DNA of 14,077 nucleotides from contig PKER01000145.1 of assembly GCA_002919115.1 (NCBI GenBank), forward strand, positions 1 through 14,077, read 5' to 3'. This DNA comes from a bacterium. GTDB lineage: Bacteria; Actinomycetota; Thermoleophilia; Solirubrobacterales; 70-9. The notes below the pieces were generated by a model. That model worked only from the letters and a program-made list of their open reading frames with translations, was not told where the DNA came from and ran no database searches. How positions within the stretch are numbered: position 1 is the first letter of the stretch; each line of letters begins with the position of its first letter. This document shows positions 7,052 through 13,265 of this stretch, piece by piece. The position numbers and the translations under genes are program-made.

Positions 7052-7939
7052 GTGAGAGTTGCGATCGCAAGCTTCCGCGGCCTCCCCGAGGAGTTCCAGG
7101 ACGACGAGATCCTCTCCGCCGAGCTCCGCGGGCGCGGGGTCGAGGTGGAGCGCATCCCGTGGGACGACCCCGAGGCGCGCTGGGACGACTTCGACGCGGT
7201 CGTGATCCGCTCGACCTGGGACTACGCGACGCGCCGCGACGAGTTCGTCGCGTGGGCGGAGCGCTTCGACGGGCGCCTGCACAACAGCCCCGCGATCGTG
7301 CGCTGGAACTCGGACAAGCGTTACCTGCGCGACCTGGCCGAGGCCGGCCTTCCCGTGGTCGAGACCACCTTCGTCGAGCCCGGCGAGGAGGCGCCCGGGC
7401 TGGAGGGCGAGGTGGTCGTCAAGCCGAACGTCTCGGCGGGAGCCTGCGACACCGGCCGCTTCGGCCCCGCGGCGCACGACGAGGCGCGCGCCCTGATCCG
7501 CGCGATCCAGGAGTCCGGGCGCGCCGCGCTCGTGCAGCCCTACCAGCCCTCGGTCGACGAGCGCGGCGAGACCGCCGTGGTCTGCCTCGACGGCGAGGTC
7601 AGCCACCCGCTGCACAAGCGCGCGATCCTGCGGCCCGACGAGGTCGCCCCGGTGCGGGAGGGGGCGATCGCGGCCGAGGTCATGTACGACCCGGACCTGG
7701 TCACCGCGGGCTCGGCGAGCGCGGAGGAGCTCGAGCTCGCCCAGCGCGTCGTCGACTGGGTGAGCGCTCGCTTCGACTACGTACCGCTGTACGCGCGGGT
7801 CGACATGATCGCCGGCGCGGACGGCCGCCCGATGGTGCTCGAGCTGGAGGCGCTCGAGCCCAACCTCTACCTCGACCAGGTCGAGGGCGCCGCCCGCAAG
7901 GTCGCCGACGCGATCGTCCGGCGGGCCCGGGGCGGCTGA
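7052..7939 (+). CDS. ATP-grasp ligase, substrate unknown (glutathione synthetase/DcsG-like)
   Basis: A 295-residue cytoplasmic ATP-dependent carboxylate-amine ligase. The N-terminal domain opens with a beta strand VRVAIASFRG and contains VVIRSTWDYATRRDEF, a signature I associate with ATP-grasp proteins annotated as glutathione synthetase-like or resembling the cyclo-ligase DcsG. Nucleotide-binding parts follow: NSDKRYLRDLAEAGLPVVET (K89), GEVVVKPNVSAGA (K124), ALVQPYQPSVDERGETAVV, and the metal-binding end YARVDMI (D251) with MVLELEALEPNLYL (E264, E266, N271). The fold is confident but the joined substrates cannot be read. I prefer GTG 7052 because the domain's first strand begins there, a TACCAT box would place the transcript start on it, and the palindrome 7006-7021 would otherwise be coding. 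ATG 7001, with GGAG three bases upstream, would add 17 residues and leave only 11 bases to the divergent mutase start. The multicopper oxidase gene follows 91 bases downstream. Confidence 0.85.
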   Translation: MRVAIASFRGLPEEFQDDEILSAELRGRGVEVERIPWDDPEARWDDFDAVVIRSTWDYATRRDEFVAWAERFDGRLHNSPAIVRWNSDKRYLRDLAEAGLPVVETTFVEPGEEAPGLEGEVVVKPNVSAGACDTGRFGPAAHDEARALIRAIQESGRAALVQPYQPSVDERGETAVVCLDGEVSHPLHKRAILRPDEVAPVREGAIAAEVMYDPDLVTAGSASAEELELAQRVVDWVSARFDYVPLYARVDMIAGADGRPMVLELEALEPNLYLDQVEGAARKVADAIVRRARGG

Positions 7940-7965
7940 CGCCCGCCGCCCTTCCCCCCGGGACG

Positions 7966-7996
7966 GATCCGGGACCGGCTGGGGTCATTCCGGATC
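7966..7996 (+). terminator. Inverted repeat after the ATP-grasp gene
   Basis: GATCCGG (7966-7972) and CCGGATC (7990-7996) form a seven-pair stem, extendable by one G-U and one A-T pair, with a loop of about 13 bases. It starts 26 bases after the ATP-grasp stop. It has no T-run; it may be a weak terminator or part of the oxidase leader. Confidence 0.3.
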
Positions 7997-8010
7997 GACG
8001 GCAGGCCCGA

Positions 8011-8030
8011 GCCTCGCGACCCTGCGAGGC
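8011..8030 (+). promoter_or_regulatory. Hairpin abutting the start codon of the multicopper oxidase
   Basis: GCCTCGC (8011-8017) and GCGAGGC (8024-8030) form a perfect seven-pair GC stem with loop GACCCT. Its last base touches ATG 8031. The only Shine-Dalgarno-like sequence, GAGG at 8026-8029, lies in the right arm and is unusually close to the ATG. The stem could mask ribosome access and so regulate translation. Confidence 0.45.
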
Positions 8031-9545
8031 ATGCAGGGCAAGCTCCGAAAGGCGGTCGCTGGGCTCGTCGTGGCCTCGATCGCGTGCGCCGGGGGGCTCG
8101 CGTACATGCACGCGAACGCGGCCGAGAGCAACGTGGGCGAGCTCGGGTTCGCAAACGAGCTGCGCATCCCGCCGCTCGCCGAGGGCGTGCTGGACGCGGA
8201 CGGCACGCGCGTCTTCGAGCTCGACCTGCAGGAGGGCTCGACCGAGTTCCGCGACGGCGTCGAGACGCCGACCTGGGGCGTGAACGGCTCATATCTCGGG
8301 CCGACGCTGCGCGTCCGTCGCGGCGAGCGCGTGCGGATCGAGGTGCGCAACGGCCTCCCCGAGGCCACCACGCTGCACTGGCACGGCATGCACCTGCCGG
8401 CCGCGGCGGACGGCGGCCCCCACCAGACGATCGAGCCCGGCGCCGTGTGGTCGCCGGGCTGGAAGGTCGGCCAGCCGGCGGCGACCCTCTGGTACCACCC
8501 GCACATGATGGGCTCGACCGCGGCGCACGTCTACCGCGGCGTCGCCGGGATGTTCATCGTCGACGACGACGAGGCCGACGCGGCCGGGCTGCCGGGCCGC
8601 TACGGGGTGGACGACGTGCCGCTGATCGTCCAGGACCGCAGGTTCAACGGCGACGGCAGCTTCGACGAGTCCGCGGGGATGATCAGCCCGACCGGGATCC
8701 TCGGCGACGAGATCCTCGTCAACGGCACCCGCGACCCCCACTTCGACGTGACGACGCGGCTCGTGCGCCTGCGCCTGCTGAACGCGGCGAACGCGCGCAT
8801 CTTCAACCTCGGCCTCGCCGACCGCAGGCCGCTCTGGCTCGTCGGCACCGACGGCGGGCTCCTGCCGGAACCGGTCGAGCGCGAGACGCTGCAGCTCTCG
8901 CCGGGCGAGCGGGCGGAGGTGCTCGTGCGCATGGCGCCGGGCGAGCGCGTGGTGCTGCGCAGCTTCGAGCCCGACCTCGGCGCGGACTTCTTCAACGAGC
9001 CGTTCGTGGGCGGCAAGGACGAGTTCGACGTCCTCGAGCTGCGCGCCGCCGACGAGCTGAGCGGCCCGAGCGAGCCGCCGTCCCGGCTCGTCGAGATGCC
9101 GGAGCCCGACCCCGGCGAGGCGGTCGGCGCCCGCGAGTTCGTCCTGAACGGCACCACGATCAACGCCCAGGCCATGGACATGGGGCGCATCGACGCGGTC
9201 GTCGAGCGCGACGCGAGCGAGGTCTGGGTCGTGCGCAACGACGCGTCGATCCCCCACAGCTTCCACGTCCACGACGTGCGCTTCCACGTGCTGGCCGTCG
9301 ACGGGGAGGGGCCCCCGCCCGAGCTGAGCGGACTCAAGGACACGGTGAACGTGCGGCCGAAGACCGAGATGCGCCTGCTCGTGCGCTTCGAGGACTACGC
9401 GGACCCCGGGCTCCCCTACATGTTCCACTGCCACGTCCTCCAGCACGAGGACCGCGGGATGATGGGCCAGTTCGTGGTGGTCGACGGCTCAGACGAACGC
9501 CCCGGGCGCATCGAGGCCGAGCATGCGGATCACGCGGGGCGCTGA
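8031..9545 (+). CDS. Exported multicopper oxidase, CueO-like
   Basis: A laccase-type oxidase of 504 residues (CueO has 516) that couples substrate oxidation, such as cuprous ion or phenols, to reduction of oxygen outside the membrane. Residues 1-31 form a Sec signal peptide (charged start MQGKLRK, hydrophobic core, cleavage near ANA-AES). A lipoprotein reading at C19 is possible but the lipobox is poor. Three cupredoxin domains are present. All four copper motifs are intact: TLHWHG (H116, H118), WYHPHMMGS (H156, H158), PHSFHVHDVRF (H409, H412, H414) and MFHCHVLQHEDRGMM (H466, C467, H468, H472, axial M477). The last resembles CueO strongly. The methionine-rich insert of E. coli CueO is absent, so a specific copper-detoxification role is not shown. 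No other start codon lies upstream in frame before the ATP-grasp stop. Its end faces the MMPL gene with only seven bases between them. Confidence 0.93.
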   Translation: MQGKLRKAVAGLVVASIACAGGLAYMHANAAESNVGELGFANELRIPPLAEGVLDADGTRVFELDLQEGSTEFRDGVETPTWGVNGSYLGPTLRVRRGERVRIEVRNGLPEATTLHWHGMHLPAAADGGPHQTIEPGAVWSPGWKVGQPAATLWYHPHMMGSTAAHVYRGVAGMFIVDDDEADAAGLPGRYGVDDVPLIVQDRRFNGDGSFDESAGMISPTGILGDEILVNGTRDPHFDVTTRLVRLRLLNAANARIFNLGLADRRPLWLVGTDGGLLPEPVERETLQLSPGERAEVLVRMAPGERVVLRSFEPDLGADFFNEPFVGGKDEFDVLELRAADELSGPSEPPSRLVEMPEPDPGEAVGAREFVLNGTTINAQAMDMGRIDAVVERDASEVWVVRNDASIPHSFHVHDVRFHVLAVDGEGPPPELSGLKDTVNVRPKTEMRLLVRFEDYADPGLPYMFHCHVLQHEDRGMMGQFVVVDGSDERPGRIEAEHADHAGR

Positions 9546-9552
9546 CCGCGCT

Positions 9553-10557
9553 TCAGCCGCGCCGGGCGATCGCGTCCTCGACCACCCGCGCCATGCGCTC
9601 GGCGGCGCCGGGGTAGGAGTAGCGCTCGCGCACCTCGGCGCCGAAGGGCTCGAGCTCGCCGCGCGCGGTGCGCTCGAGGGCGGCGCGCATCGCCGGCGCG
9701 GCCTCCCCTCGCGCGCGCAGTTCCTCGCGGTAGCGCGCGACGAGCAGCAGGCAGTAGTCGGTGCCCGCGCCGTACATGAGCACGATCAGGATCGCGGTCG
9801 CCTGCCCGGAGACGGTCAGCACGCCCGCCTCCACCAGGCCGAGGACGACGGCCGAGGCGATCAGGTAGGCCGCGCCCACGACGACGAGCGGCGTCGCCGC
9901 GACCAGCGGCGAGCGGTAGATCGCGAGCAGCAGCACGACGACCAGCGCCATCGTGATCGAAAGCAGCGTCCCGTCGATGCCCTTGAGCGCCTCGCTGCGG
10001 TCGGCGTCGAACGCGGCCGGGCCCGTCACCCAGCTGCGCAGGCCGCCCTCGCCGTCGGGGCCAGTCGCGATCTCGCGGATCGCGGCGACGTCGCGCTCCA
10101 CCGACGCGGTGTCGTCCTTGCCGTTGATGACGGTCACCATCCCGGTGGTCTGGTCGTCGGAGATCGACGACGGCGGCGTCTCGGGGCCGAGCGGGTGGCC
10201 GAGGTCGCCGCAGGTGATCCCGCCGGAGCTGCCGACGCCGACAAGGTCCGGCAGGGTCTCCGTCGCGCACAGCTCCTCCATCTGCCGGGTGATCTCCCCG
10301 GTGTGCTCCATGACGTTCTCGGCCTGGTAGACGATCACCGATGTCGACCAGCCGCTCTCCGGGAAGCGCGTGTCGAGCAGCTCGTCGACGCGGGTCGACT
10401 CCGCCGAGCGCGCCTCGAAGGTGTCGCTCTCGTCCGCGGCGATCTCCTGGAGCCGCGGCTGCAGCGGGACGACCGCCGCGGCGACGAGCAGCCAGGCGGC
10501 GATCACGGCCCAGCGGCCGCGCTTGCCGGTCACGTGGCGGGCGATGGAGCGGACCAT
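9553..10557 (-). CDS. Truncated MMPL (RND-type) transporter, N-terminal part only
   Basis: A 334-residue remnant of an MMPL membrane transporter, a family whose members usually have 700 or more residues and 11-12 helices. TM1 (17-33) is followed by an extracytoplasmic domain of about 160 residues, then helices near 198-214, 218-242 and 251-272, ending in the conserved GAGTDYCLLLVARYREEL (263-280). A normal protein would continue with TM5, TM6 and a second repeat of the whole unit. Instead, after about residue 298 comes a soluble tail, ELEPFGAEVRERYSYPGAAE and on to ...IARRG. That tail looks more like the C-terminal helix of a glycosyltransferase than MMPL sequence. No lost half is present downstream, where the convergent oxidase gene ends seven bases away. 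It is probably a degraded or chimeric gene and non-functional as a transporter, although the frame is intact. ATG 10557 directly precedes the cytoplasmic end of TM1; no Shine-Dalgarno is seen. Confidence 0.8.
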   Translation of the reverse strand: MVRSIARHVTGKRGRWAVIAAWLLVAAAVVPLQPRLQEIAADESDTFEARSAESTRVDELLDTRFPESGWSTSVIVYQAENVMEHTGEITRQMEELCATETLPDLVGVGSSGGITCGDLGHPLGPETPPSSISDDQTTGMVTVINGKDDTASVERDVAAIREIATGPDGEGGLRSWVTGPAAFDADRSEALKGIDGTLLSITMALVVVLLLAIYRSPLVAATPLVVVGAAYLIASAVVLGLVEAGVLTVSGQATAILIVLMYGAGTDYCLLLVARYREELRARGEAAPAMRAALERTARGELEPFGAEVRERYSYPGAAERMARVVEDAIARRG

Positions 10558-10602
10558 CAGCCGCGGCAGCTTGCCAAAGCCGGGCCCTGCGTGACGCGTG
10601 AC

Positions 10603-10608
10603 TAGACT
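10603..10608 (+). promoter_or_regulatory. Candidate -10 box for the lipoprotein gene
   Basis: TAGACT fits TANNNT and lies in the 116-base gap between the divergent MMPL and lipoprotein genes. It gives a leader of about 60 bases ending in a strong ribosome binding site. No good -35 box is present, and no clear promoter is visible for the MMPL gene on the other strand. A CGAGC/GCTCG palindrome sits at 10636-10645. Confidence 0.3.
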
Positions 10609-10649
10609 GCCGCGCGCGAAAGCCCGCGCTGCGCCCGAGCGCTCGCGGC

Positions 10650-10670
10650 GGAGGAGGAGGAAGAGAGGAG
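10650..10670 (+). promoter_or_regulatory. Extended purine-rich ribosome binding site
   Basis: An all-purine run of 21 bases made of repeated GGAGGA units, ending GAGAGGAG three bases before ATG 10674. This is the strongest Shine-Dalgarno region in the window and fixes the lipoprotein start. Confidence 0.7.
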
Positions 10671-10673
10671 CCG

Positions 10674-11237
10674 ATGAAGCTGAGGAGAGTCTTCGCGACG
10701 ACGGCCGCCGTCCTCGTGGGCGCGATCGCCGGCGCCTGCGGCGGCGGCGATGAGGAACGGGATGAGGGGGCCGCCACGGTGCGCGGCGAGACCCAGTGGG
10801 GCATGGAGCTCGAGGTCACGCCGTTCGTCGAGCCCGGCTCCGACCCGGTGCTCGAGCGCATCGACTCCTACCGGGAGGGCGCCGGGTACGAGGAGGTCGA
10901 CTACGTCCGCGTGGTCGCCGACAACAGCGAGGGCGACGACGCCGAGATCGCGCCCACGGTGCGCTTCGCGCGCGACTACGACGCCCTGATCAACGGCGAC
11001 TCGGTCGAGGCGCGCTACGTGTGCGAGGCGATCGAGTTCGAGTGGCCCGCGACCTCGGACGAGACCCGCAAGCAGTACGACGAGATCTGGGAGGAGAGCT
11101 GCGAGGACGGCCCGCCGGCCCGCAAGGTGCGCGCCGGGCAGACCGTCACCTACTACCTCTTCGTGCCGCGCGACTTCGCCGGCCGCGGCATCGAGGAGAT
11201 GAAGATCTTCGGTCCGCTGAACGCGGAGCTCCAGTAG
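10674..11237 (+). CDS. Small secreted lipoprotein, possibly DUF4352-like
   Basis: A 187-residue predicted lipoprotein. The signal is MKLRRVFATTAAVLVGAIAGAC, with cleavage and lipidation at C22, followed by a GGGDEER linker. The rest is acidic and reads as a beta-sandwich. Strands around 74-85 (VDYVRVVADNSEG) and the ending RAGQTVTYYLFVPRDFAGRGIEEMKIFG recall the immunoglobulin-like DUF4352 fold, whose members end in a 'pGetvtg-vvFevP' stretch; the match is by eye only. C117 and C143 could form a disulfide. The start is fixed by the purine-rich site just upstream. The gene diverges from the truncated MMPL gene and ends at a very stable hairpin, so it is probably a single-gene unit. Function unknown; an extracytoplasmic binding or scaffold role is the most that can be said. 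Confidence 0.85.
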   Translation: MKLRRVFATTAAVLVGAIAGACGGGDEERDEGAATVRGETQWGMELEVTPFVEPGSDPVLERIDSYREGAGYEEVDYVRVVADNSEGDDAEIAPTVRFARDYDALINGDSVEARYVCEAIEFEWPATSDETRKQYDEIWEESCEDGPPARKVRAGQTVTYYLFVPRDFAGRGIEEMKIFGPLNAELQ

Positions 11238-11241
11238 CGGC

Positions 11242-11272
11242 CCGCCCGCCGGGCGCGGGGCCCGGCGGGCGG
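11242..11272. terminator. Strong hairpin terminator between convergent genes
   Basis: A perfect 13-pair stem, CCGCCCGCCGGGC (11242-11254) with GCCCGGCGGGCGG (11260-11272), and a five-base loop GCGGG. It begins four bases after the lipoprotein stop and ends 29 bases before the stop of the minus-strand DUF1080 gene. No T-run follows on either strand. Its place suits bidirectional termination. Confidence 0.75.
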
Positions 11273-11301
11273 ACTTCGCAGCGTTCAGCGGCGTGCGCGG
11301 G

Positions 11302-13116
11302 CTAGTCGCGCGGGACGATCTCGACCGCGTTCGACGGGACCGGGTCGGAGTCGCCCTTGGGCCCGTGCCGCGTCACCACGCACACCACCTCGGAGCCGAG
11401 CTGCGACTCCTGGGCGCGGAACCGCGCGGGGTTGGTCGAGCCGGTCTGGCCCGGCCCGGTGCCGACCTCGACCTCCTCCCCGTCGAGCAGCCACTCGTAC
11501 GAGTAGGAGCCGGAGCCGGTCCACTCACCGCGCTCACAGGTGAGCATGGTGCCGACACGCCCGGAGCCGACGAGCGTCGGCGGGGTGACGTTCACCGGCA
11601 CGTTGCGGCCGATCTGCGGGGCGCTCGCGTACGCCCACGTGGTCGCGCCGTGCCGGGTCGCCGACACCTGGCAGTAGACCACCTTGCCGACGTCGTCCTC
11701 GGTCAGCACGTAGTTGCGCCCGTCCTTGAGGTGCTCCGGGCCCAGCCACGTGAGGTTGTCGGTGCCGTACAGCCCCTCCGGATGCGGCGGCGTCACCCGG
11801 TTGCCGAGGTCCTCCTGCGAGGGCGCCCGGAAGCGCGGGTGGTCGGCGATCGGGTTGGCGCGGAACCAGCTGTAGGTGTAGGTCGCCTTCGGCAGGTCCC
11901 ACACCCCCTTGTCGCAGGTGAGCTTCTTGCCGACCTGCGGGTTGCCGCTCACCGTCGGCGCCACGAGGTTCTCCGGGATCTCGGCCTCGGAGTACTCGCG
12001 GACCTGGACCTCCTTGTACCAGATGCGGTCGTTGCCGCCGTGGGACTGGAAGCCGATGTAGCCCGCGGGCTGCTGGCGCGCCACCGTCGGCGGGTCGCCG
12101 GCGCGCGACGCCACCCTCGGGATGGCGTTGTCGAACTGGTTGATGACCTTGCCGTCCACCAGCACGGTGAACTGCTGGCCCATCATCCGGATCTCCATCT
12201 CGTGCCAGACGCCCTTCTCGAGGCGCTCGTACGTGCGCGACTGCGCCGCGTTCAGGTCCTGGAACCCGTAGACGGAGCCGGTCTTGCGCGGGTCGGTCGA
12301 CGGGTTGGGCCCGCCGCCGGTGAGCGTCTCGTTGATCTGGATCTCGTGCCCGCAGTAGACCTGGGTCCAGTGCTGGTGGTTGTTGGCGTTGGTGCCGTTC
12401 ATCACCAGCTGCGTCGTGCTGTCGAACTGCAGCACGTTGTTCGGCAGCGCCGGGCTGACCGAGTTGCTCGAGCGCCCGCAGTAGGGGCCCGTGTAGAGGA
12501 ACGGGTTGTCCGGGTCCTCGGCGTCCGACGCCGGCGGGAACGGGCCGTCCGCGCCCTCCCAGAAGTAGGTCTCAGACGGCGCCGGCTCGGTGAGCCCGCA
12601 GATCTCGAGCGCCCCCGGGCAGACCCTGTAGCTGTACCCGATCGGCTTCGCCGCGAGCACCTCGGCGTTCGAGCCCTGGTAGCGCACCTCGGGGGCGCGG
12701 ATCATCACGCCGCCGTTGCGCGTGGCCGAGGGCGTGTCCTCGACCATGTACTTGAGCTTCAGCGTGGCGTTGCCGAACGGCTTCACCGGGTACCAGATGG
12801 CCCCGAACGGCGAGTCGTTCGGATCCATCGCGCCCTCTTCCTCGTTCAGCGTCCAGCGGTTCTGAGACGCGGACCCCGCGATCGTGTTGCTCGCGAAGAT
12901 CCACTTGTCGAACGAGGCGTCGGAGCCGGTCGCCGTCCCGTCGAAGATGTACTCGAACCCGGGATCGGGCGGCGGCGCCTGGTACTCGGCCTTGGCCATC
13001 GCCGGGAAGGCGGCGAGGGCCAGCGCACAACACGCCACAAACCATGCGACACGGGCGGTGCGCATTCCCCCCGCGCGCACGCCGCGACCATGGCTTGCCA
13101 CAGCCATGTGGTGCAT
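11302..13116 (-). CDS. Secreted DUF1080 (3-keto-disaccharide hydrolase-like) protein with two Ig-like repeats
   Basis: A 604-residue exported protein. The signal peptide core is RVAWFVACCALALAAFPAMAKA (cleavage near 43). Residues 54-374 form a concanavalin-like DUF1080 domain: FEYIFDGTATG at its start, NGGVMIRAPE (134-143), CGHEIQINE (255-263), KTGSVYGF (278-285), GVWHEMEIRMMGQQFTVLVDGKVINQF (302-328) and GYIGFQSHGGNDRIWYKEVQVRE (352-374). The family is linked to 3-keto-glycoside hydrolysis and sugar binding. An insert of about 100 residues (150-254) with Cys166, 173, 213 and 255 enlarges the domain. Two Ig-like repeats follow (387-508 and 513-601), each opening P-T-V/L-x-G...VG...LTC and containing YSYEW or YTYSW; Cys401/482 and Cys527/579 may form disulfides. 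The start is ATG 13116, with AGGAGG two bases upstream; ATG 13105-13107 and the ATG of residue 18 are alternatives. The gene has its own strong promoter and structured leader. It may bind or trim a surface or plant-derived glycan (inference). Confidence 0.88.
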   Translation of the reverse strand: MHHMAVASHGRGVRAGGMRTARVAWFVACCALALAAFPAMAKAEYQAPPPDPGFEYIFDGTATGSDASFDKWIFASNTIAGSASQNRWTLNEEEGAMDPNDSPFGAIWYPVKPFGNATLKLKYMVEDTPSATRNGGVMIRAPEVRYQGSNAEVLAAKPIGYSYRVCPGALEICGLTEPAPSETYFWEGADGPFPPASDAEDPDNPFLYTGPYCGRSSNSVSPALPNNVLQFDSTTQLVMNGTNANNHQHWTQVYCGHEIQINETLTGGGPNPSTDPRKTGSVYGFQDLNAAQSRTYERLEKGVWHEMEIRMMGQQFTVLVDGKVINQFDNAIPRVASRAGDPPTVARQQPAGYIGFQSHGGNDRIWYKEVQVREYSEAEIPENLVAPTVSGNPQVGKKLTCDKGVWDLPKATYTYSWFRANPIADHPRFRAPSQEDLGNRVTPPHPEGLYGTDNLTWLGPEHLKDGRNYVLTEDDVGKVVYCQVSATRHGATTWAYASAPQIGRNVPVNVTPPTLVGSGRVGTMLTCERGEWTGSGSYSYEWLLDGEEVEVGTGPGQTGSTNPARFRAQESQLGSEVVCVVTRHGPKGDSDPVPSNAVEIVPRD

Positions 13117-13137
13117 GTCCTCCTCTCGTGTTGTCCC

Positions 13138-13171
13138 GGACGGCGCGCTCCCAGCCCTGGGGCGCGCGTCC
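13138..13171 (-). promoter_or_regulatory. Long leader hairpin upstream of the DUF1080 gene
   Basis: A 34-base imperfect inverted repeat. GGAC, GCGCGC and CCCAG pair with CTGGG, GCGCGC and GTCC, giving 15 pairs with single-base bulges at 13142 and 13149 and a tiny CC loop. In the minus-strand mRNA it lies 11 bases upstream of the GAGAGGAGGA ribosome binding site. It could control translation or stability of the message. Confidence 0.55.
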
Positions 13172-13188
13172 TCGAACCTCTCCTTTAC

Positions 13189-13208
13189 GCCGCCGCGGGG
13201 GCGGCGGC
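13189..13208 (-). promoter_or_regulatory. Hairpin at the predicted 5' end of the DUF1080 mRNA
   Basis: A perfect eight-pair stem, GCCGCCGC (13189-13196) with GCGGCGGC (13201-13208), and a four-base loop. The predicted transcript start (13208-13210) falls on its first bases, so the mRNA would begin with this hairpin, a position that often protects RNA from decay. It could alternatively end the glycosyltransferase transcript, whose stop is 58 bases upstream. Confidence 0.5.
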
Positions 13209-13215
13209 ACCCATG

Positions 13216-13244
13216 AACCTAAGCACGAAACGACCGCCTGTCAA
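13216..13244 (-). promoter_or_regulatory. Promoter of the DUF1080 gene (TTGACA-17-TAGGTT)
   Basis: On the minus strand a perfect -35 TTGACA (13239-13244), a 17-base spacer and a -10 TAGGTT (13216-13221). This is the best housekeeping-type promoter in the window. It lies wholly in the gap after the glycosyltransferase stop and predicts a leader of about 93 bases before ATG 13116. Confidence 0.75.
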
Positions 13245-13265
13245 CGGATGGCTGCTTGCTGTCCG

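Noticed and set aside
5658..7055. Plus-strand open frame of 465 codons opposite the mutase
   Set aside because: Shadow of the mutase gene with no recognisable protein features.
8046..8100. Lipoprotein reading of the oxidase signal (Cys19)
   Set aside because: The residues before the cysteine (S-I-A) fit a lipobox poorly, and a normal Sec cleavage site near ANA-AES is present.
9541..9557. Terminator in the gap between the oxidase and MMPL stops
   Set aside because: GCTGA/TCAGC is only a five-pair stem created by the two facing stop codons; too weak to claim.
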